A stretch of 64,000 nt of DNA from Bacteriovorax sp. Seq25_V (lineage in GTDB: Bacteria; Bdellovibrionota; Bacteriovoracia; Bacteriovoracales; Bacteriovoracaceae). Below the pieces are notes generated by a model. The model made no database searches and had not been told where the DNA came from. It was given only the letters and a program-made list of their open reading frames with translations. The number at the start of each line of letters is the position of its first letter. Within the stretch, counting starts at the first letter, position 1. This document shows, piece after piece, positions 35,025 through 43,942 of the stretch. The position numbers were made by a program, and so were the translations under genes. The stretch spans positions 124,001 through 188,000 of the forward strand of contig NZ_AUNI01000015.1 of the NCBI RefSeq assembly GCF_000447795.1, read 5' to 3'.

Positions 35025-36779
35025 ATGAAAACTCTTATTGTGTTCATATTTCTGATAACCCATATCCAACTTGCAAATGCTGGGACTGAGTCCGTAGTTG
35101 GTGATTATGCTTTATCTGAATGTCAGCAGTTAAGTGGGGAAGAGAAATCAAAATGTGAAGCAGAGCTTGAGAGTAATAAGCTTGCTTATCAAAATCAAAA
35201 AGAACAAGTTAATAATATTGAAAAGATTGGAAATGAAACCTTAGATTCAAATACAATGAGTGGAGGAATTGCAGTTGCAGCAACAGCTGCCATTGAATTA
35301 GATATTCTTGGTTCTCTCGGTATTGGTATTTCTTTTGAAGGATCTTGTTATTCTTGTAAGTTTGGAACAGCTGTATCTTTGCTTGCGTTTCTGTATCAAA
35401 AGAATAGACATGATAAGTACGATGGACTCTTCAAAAATGCCAAAGAAAAACTTCGTGTTCTTTATGAAAAAACACATGAGAATAAGAATGATATTCAATA
35501 TCAAGTACTACTTTCTGAAATCGAAGCTTTTGAACTAATCTATAAGGCCGCAAAAGAAAAAGCAGGTGCCCATAAAAATTTAAAAACAATATTTACACTT
35601 GTTCAAGCTGCTGCAGCAGTCGAAGTTGTTATTTGTTCGTTCCCAATGAGTGGGTGTAGTCCAGTACCTCCAGCGATTACTCTTGCTACTGCAACAATTT
35701 CAGCATCCGCAGAGGGGAAGGCACAAGCGAGAACAGAAGGAAAAGCTGATATCGCCAAAAAGGGACTTGATATTACACGTGCACTTGCTGCTAAATTTCA
35801 TCTTCAGTATCAAGAAGGGGATGAAGGAGAACTTAGTGTTGCTGATAGTGAAATCGCTGTTCCACAAGGTGAAGAGATAGAGAATAAATTAGTAACGACA
35901 ACTTCACCATCCGTAGAGTCAACAGCAATGAATGGCGGTAAAAGATCGAGTTCAAAAGCTTCAACTGGATCAACGGCAAAAAATAAATCGAATTCTCAAT
36001 CTTCCTCTTCAAATCTATCTTATAAGACAAGTGGGCTTTGCTTATCCTCAGAAAGTAAACTTGTAAAATGTAATACTCTCTCGGCATCGAGTGGTTTTAA
36101 AACAATGCCTTTAACAAAATCAAGTAAACTAGGAACTCAGGTTTCCAATAAGGTTGGCTTTGATAAAGCAAGAGGTGCAATGGATGATGCATTTAAGGGG
36201 GATTATTCTAAGCTTCAGGCTTATGCAACTGACGGTCAGTATCGTTTAACAAAGAAAGTTGTTGGTAAATTACTTGATAAGGCACTTGATTCGAAAACAT
36301 TGGATAGCAAAGCTAGAAATTATGTTGAGAAAGCGAAAGCTGGGTTCACCGACAAAGAAAGAGATGATTTTATAAAAGAGTTTTCATCGCCTGGACTTCT
36401 GGCTGCTAATAAGTCGTTATTTAAAAATGATATTATCGAAGCAACAAATGAAACGAAACAGGCTTCACCTTCTCTTTTATACTCGGGCAGTTCAAAAAAT
36501 CTAAATAAAATGAATGGCCCATCAAAAGATAAAGAAAATGATTCTCTTGAGAAAATAATTGGTGAGAATTCATTCTTCGCAAACTTAGATGAATCAGGGC
36601 AAACTATATCTGGGAGATCATCTTCAGATTTCGAGACATCGAAGAATAGCGTCGACTACTCCGACTATAATATTTTCTACACGAATGAAATTAATAAGCA
36701 AAAGGATGTTAACCTTTTTAAAGTAATTACTCATCGTTATCAGAGTCATCTCGTCTTAAAGCGTCTAGGTGTTGATTAA
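35025..36779 (+). CDS. Large exported protein of unknown function
   Basis: 584 residues. A signal peptide (to ANAG) is followed by a charged helical part, a hydrophobic small-residue segment (GGIAVAATAAIELDILGSLGIGI), a Cys pair CYSCKFG, a second Ala-rich hydrophobic stretch, and then a low-complexity Ser/Lys/Thr linker (about 295-340). The C-terminal 240 residues are helical and polar. No family recognised. It lies between two terminators and is transcribed alone. Confidence 0.65.
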   Translation: MKTLIVFIFLITHIQLANAGTESVVGDYALSECQQLSGEEKSKCEAELESNKLAYQNQKEQVNNIEKIGNETLDSNTMSGGIAVAATAAIELDILGSLGIGISFEGSCYSCKFGTAVSLLAFLYQKNRHDKYDGLFKNAKEKLRVLYEKTHENKNDIQYQVLLSEIEAFELIYKAAKEKAGAHKNLKTIFTLVQAAAAVEVVICSFPMSGCSPVPPAITLATATISASAEGKAQARTEGKADIAKKGLDITRALAAKFHLQYQEGDEGELSVADSEIAVPQGEEIENKLVTTTSPSVESTAMNGGKRSSSKASTGSTAKNKSNSQSSSSNLSYKTSGLCLSSESKLVKCNTLSASSGFKTMPLTKSSKLGTQVSNKVGFDKARGAMDDAFKGDYSKLQAYATDGQYRLTKKVVGKLLDKALDSKTLDSKARNYVEKAKAGFTDKERDDFIKEFSSPGLLAANKSLFKNDIIEATNETKQASPSLLYSGSSKNLNKMNGPSKDKENDSLEKIIGENSFFANLDESGQTISGRSSSDFETSKNSVDYSDYNIFYTNEINKQKDVNLFKVITHRYQSHLVLKRLGVD

Positions 36780-36810
36780 GAACCTCCAAAGCATTATGAT
36801 ATCTTTACTT

Positions 36811-36838
36811 GGCCGCTAAAAAGTGGTCTTTTTTATTT
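36811..36838 (+). terminator. Terminator of the 35025 gene
   Basis: GGCCGC and GTGGTC pair with two G-U pairs around TAAAAA, followed by TTTTTTATTTT. It ends just before the ribosome site of the kinase gene. Confidence 0.55.
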
Positions 36839-36848
36839 TGGAGTTCTT

Positions 36849-37361
36849 GTGAAATTATTTATCTGTGGATTTTCTGGTGCTGGAAAAACAACATTTGCTG
36901 AAAAGTTTTCCGTGAGTGATAGTTTTGGTGTTTTTGACCTTGATGAAGAGATTTTTAATCGCATGGGAAGTGGACATGATCATCTCGGTGATTATATCGA
37001 GGAAATCGGTATCGACGAATTTAGAAAAGATGAAATTGATATGATCAAAGTTCTTCACCAAAATTTTAAAGATAATTATTTAATTGTCCTTGGAGGGGGT
37101 GCCCTCGAATCATCTGAGATTCTCGAGCATATTAAAAATGTTGATGGGAAGCTGATATTTATTAATACTGATTTTGAAACTTGCTATAAACGTTTACAGT
37201 CGGTGGAAGATAGACCTTTAATGAAAAAAGGTAAGGCCTTTATGCAGGATCTTTATAATAAAAGACTCCCTACGTATCAAGCAGCAGACCTTCATTTAAG
37301 TGAAAATGACCTCCGCGGTATTAAAACTGTTGAAGAGCTTGTTACCTTTGTGAATAAGTAG
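36849..37361 (+). CDS. aroK: Shikimate kinase family protein
   Basis: 170 residues, cytosolic P-loop kinase. GFSGAGKTTFAE is the Walker A, FDLDEEIFNRMG holds the Asp pair used for substrate and Mg, LGGGALESSE corresponds to the shikimate-binding GGG loop, and RPLMKKG the lid. These fit AroK, though the protein is divergent and stands apart from other aro genes, so a related small-molecule kinase is possible. The start is GTG with GGAG 5 bases upstream. Confidence 0.75.
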   Translation: MKLFICGFSGAGKTTFAEKFSVSDSFGVFDLDEEIFNRMGSGHDHLGDYIEEIGIDEFRKDEIDMIKVLHQNFKDNYLIVLGGGALESSEILEHIKNVDGKLIFINTDFETCYKRLQSVEDRPLMKKGKAFMQDLYNKRLPTYQAADLHLSENDLRGIKTVEELVTFVNK

Positions 37362-37370
37362 AGAATATTC

Positions 37371-38252
37371 GTGAAAAATAAATTTCTTCTTGTTCTTTTT
37401 TCTCTTCTTCACCTAACTTCTGCGGCAGACGGTTTTGAAAGTAAAATTAAAAATGAATACAATGATCTACTTAGTAAGAAGTACGCTCTCTTACCGCACA
37501 AGGGAACTTTTTTAATTCCATTTTCTTATAACAACACTCCTAATAATGAGTCATATAAGATTCTAACTGAGAGAAGTGAGTTTCAAGATCGCGGCGCTTA
37601 TAACAGACGAATCGAAGCTGAGTTTCAAATAAGCTTTCTTTTTCTAATTAGTAAGGACACATTCAACTCAGACTTCAATCTCTTTGTTGGTTATACACAG
37701 CAATCTTGGTGGCAAGTGTATAACAAACCGTGGTCGAGACAATTTAGAGAGACAAATTATAATCCTGAAATTTTTGCTCGAAATGTTATGGATAATCCTA
37801 CTAAGTTCTTAGGTGGAGAGATTGTAGCGTATGACTTCGGCTATATGCACCAATCTAATGGCCAAATACAAGAATTGTCCCGAAGCTGGGATCGTCTCTT
37901 TGTGAGAGGTGCTTTTGTTTTTGGAAAAACTATCGTCACTCCCACTCTTTGGTACCGCTTACCGGATCCAGATAAGAAAGACGAAAATCCTGATACCGAA
38001 AAGTTTATTGGTTTCGGTGAAATAAGGGTTGATCGAGTTTATGGGCGAAATAGATTGGGGCTTCGAGTCATTCCTGGGACACACTCTATGGGCGTTGAAC
38101 TTTCCCATAGTTATCCACTGACGGAAGGGGTTAGGCTCTTTACAAAAATTAATTATGGCTATGGAATGTCTCTCATTGATTACAATCACAAGGCCGAAAG
38201 GTTTGGGATCGGCGTGACCCTGACCGATCTTCTTTCAAGTGTCTCCAATTAA
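37371..38252 (+). CDS. pldA: Outer-membrane phospholipase A with Asp in place of the catalytic Asn
   Basis: 293 residues: signal peptide (to SAAD) and a 12-strand-type barrel. MHQSNGQ gives His160 and Ser162, SRSWDRLF lies 14 residues after the His, and the C-terminal LFTKINYGYGMSLIDYNHKAERFGIGV is typical OMPLA. The third catalytic residue, Asn156 in Escherichia coli (SRSWN), is Asp174 here, giving a classical Ser-His-Asp triad. The enzyme hydrolyses phospholipids in the outer membrane when activated. The start is GTG, 10 bases after the kinase stop, and the stop codon overlaps element C. Confidence 0.9.
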   Translation: MKNKFLLVLFSLLHLTSAADGFESKIKNEYNDLLSKKYALLPHKGTFLIPFSYNNTPNNESYKILTERSEFQDRGAYNRRIEAEFQISFLFLISKDTFNSDFNLFVGYTQQSWWQVYNKPWSRQFRETNYNPEIFARNVMDNPTKFLGGEIVAYDFGYMHQSNGQIQELSRSWDRLFVRGAFVFGKTIVTPTLWYRLPDPDKKDENPDTEKFIGFGEIRVDRVYGRNRLGLRVIPGTHSMGVELSHSYPLTEGVRLFTKINYGYGMSLIDYNHKAERFGIGVTLTDLLSSVSN

Positions 38253-38404
38253 CTGCCCCCTTGCAATGGTGTTAGTATTTGAGGATATTTCCAGAATATT
38301 CGAGAGATAGCTCGAACTATATGGAGCAGTCGTAAACGTTATTCCCAAGGTAAAGAACCTAATTAGGTTCTCATGATTTCCAACACCATTACACTGGCGC
38401 AGTT
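38251..38404. repeat. Inverted-repeat element, copy C (154 bp)
   Basis: The left arm starts AACTGCCCCC and ends AATGGTGTT; the right arm reads AACACCATT...GCGCAGTT; 19 of 23 positions pair. It shares the AACTGC/GCAGTT ends, spacing and a central TTCGA with copies A and B but has GTGTT instead of GGGGA at the inner end, changed in both arms together. Its left end supplies the last bases of the pldA stop codon. Confidence 0.7.
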
Positions 38405-38470
38405 TAGGTTAGACGGTTTGCGAAATTTATGATGAAATAGTTCAGTGAGCCATAGTGCAGGAGCTGAAAT

Positions 38471-39829
38471 ATGACACAGAGCAAATTAGTACCTCAAGTA
38501 GCAATTCTTTCAACAAGTTTAAAGACGGCCAACGACCTTGGGAAAGTTTTTAAAAAGCTGAATATTGTTCCTGATTGTTTTCAATCAACTGAAGATTTTC
38601 TAATTGCTCAAATTCAAGCGAAATTTGATTTTGTTATTTTCGATATCAACTCTTGTATCTATGAAGGTGCGCCAATTGTTTTCCGTAAGGAGATGAATGC
38701 CACTCAATTTGCTTTTTACTATGACGAAGTTTCAGTATCGAAAATTGCTCCAACATACTCAATTGATCACTTAGGCTATGTTAATGCGAGTGGTGATCTA
38801 AGTGGACAAGTAAAAAATATTCTTGTGAGATTTAATAGCACTCAAAAGCTTCTTAACGAAGTTGAATATTACCAAGCTTTTAAGCATGATTTTGCTCCTA
38901 AGCAAGAAGCTCTCTTAAAATCAAATGAGTCGATGAAAGAAAAGCTTTTTTATCGTGATGAAATCTTTTCTATTTTAAAAGATGTCTCATCTAATATGAA
39001 AGCAAGACTCGATTTTGCTGAGATGATTGCAAATGTATTTGATGGTAGAGATTACGTTAAAGGTTATTCTCATCTTGAGTTGCAAGAAGGGGGAGCCCGT
39101 CTTGTTGCAACTGAAATTAACGGTAGAAAGCGTTTAAATATTCCTGCGATTTGGCTAGGAAAAAAGAATACTGCGATTGATGAGCACGCAATTGAGCTCA
39201 CACAAAATATTACTGCGACATTAACAAAAAATCCGATTATCACGCTTACTCTTTCAAATGATAACCAAACAATAGATTCACTTCTTCTTTTAGAAATCGA
39301 TGATTCAACACTCTTCTCATTTGATTGGGAAATTGTTGAAAGTACAATTTCTGGAGCCTATGCACAGTCGGTAAGATTAGAGCAAAAGAGTGTTCAGAAT
39401 AACGATATAAAATCTACTTTTGAATTATTAGAGAAGCTAAAAGATAGAAGTTCTAACTCACATCTTTTAGCTTTTGATCTTTCAGATATTTTTGATTTTA
39501 AAGAATTAAGAAAAGATGTTGAATTTAATTGGTCATTATTTTGGAAAGATCTTAGGTTAAATCTAGCTACAATTATCTCTGACGGTGAGATCTATACAAC
39601 AAGTCTTGAAAAAGTAATTCTTGTTGTTGATGATTTTATTTTTGAAGAAGCATTTGCTGCAGCTAAAGAATTCTGTCAAAGATTGTCTCTAAAAAAATAT
39701 TTTGCTGGCCTTGAATTATTTGAAATTCAAGCTGTGAAAATTGACGTAGCGGAAATTCCTTTTTCTGAGTATGCATTAGTGAGAAATCTTGAAGGTGACA
39801 AAGCTCACAAAAGAGAAGCATATCTATGA
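38471..39829 (+). CDS. Receiver-like protein of unknown function
   Basis: 452 residues, cytosolic. The N-terminal 120 residues have an alpha/beta order like a response-regulator receiver (VAILSTSLKTANDLGKVFKKL, then FDFVIFDINSC with a candidate Asp), but the following Thr/Ser and Lys positions are not clear, so it may be a pseudo-receiver. The remainder is an unrecognised alpha/beta region. GGAG lies 7 bases before the ATG. It overlaps alr by four bases. Confidence 0.6.
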   Translation: MTQSKLVPQVAILSTSLKTANDLGKVFKKLNIVPDCFQSTEDFLIAQIQAKFDFVIFDINSCIYEGAPIVFRKEMNATQFAFYYDEVSVSKIAPTYSIDHLGYVNASGDLSGQVKNILVRFNSTQKLLNEVEYYQAFKHDFAPKQEALLKSNESMKEKLFYRDEIFSILKDVSSNMKARLDFAEMIANVFDGRDYVKGYSHLELQEGGARLVATEINGRKRLNIPAIWLGKKNTAIDEHAIELTQNITATLTKNPIITLTLSNDNQTIDSLLLLEIDDSTLFSFDWEIVESTISGAYAQSVRLEQKSVQNNDIKSTFELLEKLKDRSSNSHLLAFDLSDIFDFKELRKDVEFNWSLFWKDLRLNLATIISDGEIYTTSLEKVILVVDDFIFEEAFAAAKEFCQRLSLKKYFAGLELFEIQAVKIDVAEIPFSEYALVRNLEGDKAHKREAYL

Positions 39830-40950
39830 GAATAAGAAGTCAAATGGAGATAGACCTCTCCTTATTGGCATATAATTACTCTTGTCTAAAAGAAATAGCA
39901 CCAAATAACGAAGTCCTTTTCATGGTTAAAGCAGATGCCTATGGCCATGGAATGGTACCAATTGTTAAATTTGCACACTTTGAATTAGGTATTAAAGAGT
40001 TTGGTTGCGCGTCTGTAGGAGAAGCATTAAAACTTCGAGAAGAAATTCCTGATGGAAATTTTGAGATCTATGTTTTCTCTGATGTTCAATTGGTCTTGAA
40101 ACAAGCAAAAGAAATTTATCTGAATTATAGGATTATTCCTGTGATATCAAATGAGTCTGATTTGGATTACTTCCTTGAGGATCAAGACTTTAAGAACTTT
40201 CCACTGACATTAAAGTTTAATACTGGAATGAATCGCCTTGGTATTCATTACTCTCATGCTGAGGAAGTAGTAAAAAAACTTAAGCAACATGGAAGAAAAG
40301 AAGTTTATCACTTGTTATCACACTTCTCGAGTGCATCGTTACCAATGGAAACGAATAAAAGAAATATTGAACAGCGTGAGAATTTCAAGAACATCAAAAA
40401 TATTTTAAAAGATTCGGGCATCAGTATATTAAAATCTTCAATGGCAAATTCTGGAACAATCGAGCAAGGTTATGGTCTAGAGGAAACTCATATTAGGCCA
40501 GGGCTGATGATGTATGGACCAACGTCATTACTTCCGCAGTATCGTCACCTCAGTAAGTGGAAGGGAAAACTAATTTCATCCCTTGAAACAGTTATTATTA
40601 ATACTTTTGATATCGAAAAAGGAGCACCAATTGGTTATGGAGCTTCACCATGTCCAGGTAAGGGAAAGATTGCAATCATCGCGCTAGGCTATGGAGACGG
40701 TTTTTCGACTCGTTATCAAGGAGTAGAGATTTTACACGAAGGTAATGTTGGTAAAGTTGTTGGTCGTGTAAATATGGATATGGCACAGATCTTTTTTGAA
40801 AAAGGTGATTTCCATATTGGTGATCGTTTTGTTGTTTGGGATCATTCAAGCGAAAACTTTTCGCGAATTTGTGATCAGTCAAAAACAATTCCATATGAAG
40901 TGTTTATTCATTTAACGCCTCGTGTCCCGAAGGTCTATTTAAAACGTTAA
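39826..40950 (+). CDS. alr: Alanine racemase
   Basis: PLP enzyme making D-alanine for peptidoglycan; 374 residues. The PLP lysine lies in FMVKADAYGHGM (Lys35), the catalytic Tyr in ALGYGDGFS, and RPGLMMYG and GRVNMDM are conserved. The start ATGA overlaps the stop of the receiver-like gene, so the two are co-translated. Confidence 0.96.
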   Translation: MRIRSQMEIDLSLLAYNYSCLKEIAPNNEVLFMVKADAYGHGMVPIVKFAHFELGIKEFGCASVGEALKLREEIPDGNFEIYVFSDVQLVLKQAKEIYLNYRIIPVISNESDLDYFLEDQDFKNFPLTLKFNTGMNRLGIHYSHAEEVVKKLKQHGRKEVYHLLSHFSSASLPMETNKRNIEQRENFKNIKNILKDSGISILKSSMANSGTIEQGYGLEETHIRPGLMMYGPTSLLPQYRHLSKWKGKLISSLETVIINTFDIEKGAPIGYGASPCPGKGKIAIIALGYGDGFSTRYQGVEILHEGNVGKVVGRVNMDMAQIFFEKGDFHIGDRFVVWDHSSENFSRICDQSKTIPYEVFIHLTPRVPKVYLKR

Positions 40951-40978
40951 AATTTCTAGCAAAATCTTCCATAAGGCT

Positions 40979-40984
40979 TATAAT
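40979..40984 (+). promoter_or_regulatory. -10 box placed for a leaderless mlaE transcript
   Basis: A perfect TATAAT ends 6 bases before the mlaE ATG with no ribosome-binding sequence between. No strong -35 box is visible. The layout is the same as in front of the fibre gene. Confidence 0.4.
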
Positions 40985-40990
40985 AGTTTT

Positions 40991-41791
40991 ATGGAAGTTG
41001 TGAAAAGTAAAATCGTTACTTATGTCGAAGATATAGGTTCAATTGTTATAAAAAATGTTGAAGGTTTGGGAAAAATCTTTCGTTTTATTTATGAGTTTTT
41101 CTATTGGTCAATAAGGCCACCATTTCGTCGTAAGCTTTTCTTTGAGCAAATGCACTTCATTGGTAATAAGAGTTTATTCATTATTATTTTAGCCGGATCA
41201 TTCACTGGAATGGTTATGGCCTATCAGACGTATTTTGGATTCAAGCTTATTAACGTTGATTCTCTTGTTGGTCCGGTGACAGCACTGACTCTTGCAAAAG
41301 AGCTTGCACCTGTTCTCGCTGGTCTTATTGTTGCTGGGCGAGCTGGTGCAGCGATGGCCGCACAAATTGGAACAATGAAAGTAACTGAGCAAATTGATGC
41401 TCTAGAAGTTATGGGTGTTAATAGTATTCAGTATCTTGCTGTCCCAAGAATTATAGCAGGAACTTTGAGTCTTCCATTATTAACAATCGTTTTTCAGTTT
41501 GTTGGAAATATAGGCTCATTTATTGTTGGAACAAAAGCTCTGTCTATTGATGAGGCTATGTACTTTTCAAAAGTTTCTGACTTTATGTTTATCGGCGATA
41601 TCATGCAAGGGGTGATCAAGGCCTTCTTCTTTGGCTTTGTTGTTTCTGTTATTGGAACTTACTTTGGCTTCTCTGTTACTAAAGGAGCGGAGGGAGTTGG
41701 TAAGGGAACAAACCTTGCTGTTGTATGGGGAATGATTTCAGTCTTGGTTCTTGATTATTTCCTCACAAGTTTTTTAATTCAAATTTTATAA
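40991..41791 (+). CDS. mlaE: MlaE/YrbE-type ABC permease (lipid transport)
   Basis: 266 residues with about five to six membrane helices. The family signature runs through the middle: GMVMAYQTYFGF, LTLAKELAPVLAGLIVAGRAGAA, AQIGTMKVTEQIDALEVMG and VPRIIAGTLSLPLL. It forms the inner-membrane part of the MCE complex that moves phospholipids between inner and outer membranes. It is followed at once by the ATPase and MCE genes. Confidence 0.95.
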   Translation: MEVVKSKIVTYVEDIGSIVIKNVEGLGKIFRFIYEFFYWSIRPPFRRKLFFEQMHFIGNKSLFIIILAGSFTGMVMAYQTYFGFKLINVDSLVGPVTALTLAKELAPVLAGLIVAGRAGAAMAAQIGTMKVTEQIDALEVMGVNSIQYLAVPRIIAGTLSLPLLTIVFQFVGNIGSFIVGTKALSIDEAMYFSKVSDFMFIGDIMQGVIKAFFFGFVVSVIGTYFGFSVTKGAEGVGKGTNLAVVWGMISVLVLDYFLTSFLIQIL

Positions 41792-41801
41792 GGATATAAA
41801 G

Positions 41802-42554
41802 TTGTTACATTTTGAAAATCCAGCTGTAAGAATAAAAAATGTTACCAAGGAATTTGGGCGACATACAGTTTTAAATAATCTTAGTTTTGATATCCCTAAG
41901 GGAAAAATCACAACAATTCTTGGTTTTTCTGGAGCAGGGAAGTCGACACTCTTAAAGCATATTTTGGGACTCCATCAGCCAACAAGTGGAAGTGTTGAAG
42001 TTCTTGGTAAGGACTTAACTAAGCTTGATGAGATGGAGCTGCGAGAGTTTCGCCAAAATTTTGGAATGCTCTTTCAATATGCAGCCCTGTTTGATTCAAT
42101 GACGAGTTTTGGAAATGTTGCATTTCCACTTCGAGAATTTACGAAAATGACGGAAGAAGAGATTGCGACAAAAGTAAATAAGCTTCTGCGAGCTGTAGGG
42201 TTACAAGAAATTTCAGATGATAAGCTTCCAAGTGAATTATCTGGAGGGATGAGAAAAAGGGTAGGACTTGCAAGAGCGCTTGCACTTAGTCCGCGTATTA
42301 TGCTCTATGATGAGCCAACTACTGGACTCGATCCAATCACGACAAAAATGGTCAACGACCTTATTGTTGAAACAGGACAAATACACAAAGACATAGAATT
42401 AAGCTCAATTATTATTTCACATGATGTAAAAGCAACGCTAGAAATTTCCGACTATGTGGCTTTTCTTAACCGTGGTAATATTGTTGAGTACTTACCAGCG
42501 AAGGAATTTAAAAACTCTACTAATCCATTAGTGCAAGAGTTTATAAACCTCTAG
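41802..42554 (+). CDS. mlaF: MlaF-type ABC transporter ATPase
   Basis: 250 residues with GFSGAGKSTLL (Walker A), LFQYAALFDSMT (Q-loop, with the Mla-type aromatic pattern), LSGGMRKRVGLARAL (signature), LYDEPTTGLDP (Walker B) and ISHDVKA (switch His). It powers MlaE. The start is a TTG with AAGGA 8 bases upstream, 10 bases after the mlaE stop. Confidence 0.94.
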   Translation: MLHFENPAVRIKNVTKEFGRHTVLNNLSFDIPKGKITTILGFSGAGKSTLLKHILGLHQPTSGSVEVLGKDLTKLDEMELREFRQNFGMLFQYAALFDSMTSFGNVAFPLREFTKMTEEEIATKVNKLLRAVGLQEISDDKLPSELSGGMRKRVGLARALALSPRIMLYDEPTTGLDPITTKMVNDLIVETGQIHKDIELSSIIISHDVKATLEISDYVAFLNRGNIVEYLPAKEFKNSTNPLVQEFINL

Positions 42555-42568
42555 GAGAGAGGAAATAA

Positions 42569-43939
42569 ATGAATGAATTTAAAGTAGGCCTAATGGCCAT
42601 TGGATCAATGATTGCAATTGTTGTTATGTCTTTAATGGTAACTTCAAATCAGTCAGGGTTCGGATCCTACGTAACATATAGAACGATCATTAGTGATGCC
42701 TCAGGAATCTTTCCTAAAACTCCTATTAAGGTTGCCGGTATAAACGCGGGTCGAATTAAAACAATTGAACTTCAAGGAAATAAGGCCCTCATTAATTTTG
42801 AGGTACTTGAAAAAGTTAAAATCACAGAGAATTCAGAACTTAAGATTAAGTCGGTGGGTTTTCTTGGTGATAAATTTTTAGAAATTTCAGTTGGAACATC
42901 AGATAAGAGACTTTCAGAAAATTCATTTATCGAATCTATTGAAGGGGGAGGAATTGAGTCCCTTGTAAAAGATGCAAGTGAAGTAATGAAAGATGTAAAA
43001 GTTATTGTTAACTCTATTAAAGAGTCACTTGTTCCTCCAGGAGAAGCCCCTCCGATCAAAGCTATTCTCGCAGATGTTCAAGACATTATGAAGAATACAA
43101 AAGAAGTAACTAAGTCTTTAAAGAATGTTGTTTCTGGAAATGAAGAGAAAATGAATAGCATTATCGCAAACTTTGACTCTTTCTCAGAGCAATTAGCTTA
43201 TCAGATGAATAAAGATGAGCCGGCAAGTGCGATAGCAGACCTTAAAGGAATTCTTGCTAAGACTGATAATATGATGAAGGACCTTGAAAGTATTGTGCGT
43301 GACGTACGTAACGGTAAGGGGACTGTTGGAAAATTCTTAATTGAAGATGATATTGCTGATGAAGTTAAAGAAACTCTAGCCGGAGTTAAGAAAATCGTTG
43401 CTCGAGTTGATAATATTAGAACAGAGCTTAGTGTTTACACAGGTGTAAATTCAACTGCTGGTGGAAGTGAAACGACAGCTGGACTTAAAATTTTTCCAGC
43501 ACCTGAAAGATTTTATCTTCTTGGAATTTCAACTTCAGAGTTTGGTCCTGAGACAGAAACAATCACGAAAACAACTATTGGTGGAGTTCTTACCGAAGAA
43601 AATAAAAAAGTTAGATCAAAAGATTCGTATCGATTTAATGTTCAAGTTGGTCGTAAAGTTCAAGATTGGACATTCCGTGGTGGTTTAATAGAGTCTACTG
43701 GTGGTCTTGGAGTCGATTATAGCTTCAATAACATTGGAACAATGGTTAGTGCAGAGGTATTTGACTATAGAGAAGACCTCGGAGCAAATCTTCGTCTATC
43801 AACAGAAATACAATTATGGAATGTATTCTTTGGAAAAATCCAAGCTGAAGACATTACAAATAAGGCCCAATATATTTTCAGTGCTGGGCTTAAATTTAAC
43901 GATGAAGACTTAAAAGGTCTTCTAGGATTTTTCTTATAA
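42569..43939 (+). CDS. mlaD: MlaD-type MCE lipid-binding protein with long C-terminal extension
   Basis: 456 residues. One N-terminal anchor helix (FKVGLMAIGSMIAIVVMSLMV) is followed by an MCE domain (about 35-115; GIFPKTPIKVAGINAGRIKTI and VGFLGDKFLEIS), then a long helical region with Ala/Lys/Asp heptads that could form a needle, and a beta-rich C-terminal 160 residues. The Escherichia coli protein is 183 residues; extended forms are common in delta-type bacteria and may span the periplasm. The last gene of the mla operon here; mlaB and mlaC are not in the window. Confidence 0.9.
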   Translation: MNEFKVGLMAIGSMIAIVVMSLMVTSNQSGFGSYVTYRTIISDASGIFPKTPIKVAGINAGRIKTIELQGNKALINFEVLEKVKITENSELKIKSVGFLGDKFLEISVGTSDKRLSENSFIESIEGGGIESLVKDASEVMKDVKVIVNSIKESLVPPGEAPPIKAILADVQDIMKNTKEVTKSLKNVVSGNEEKMNSIIANFDSFSEQLAYQMNKDEPASAIADLKGILAKTDNMMKDLESIVRDVRNGKGTVGKFLIEDDIADEVKETLAGVKKIVARVDNIRTELSVYTGVNSTAGGSETTAGLKIFPAPERFYLLGISTSEFGPETETITKTTIGGVLTEENKKVRSKDSYRFNVQVGRKVQDWTFRGGLIESTGGLGVDYSFNNIGTMVSAEVFDYREDLGANLRLSTEIQLWNVFFGKIQAEDITNKAQYIFSAGLKFNDEDLKGLLGFFL

Positions 43940-43942
43940 GTT

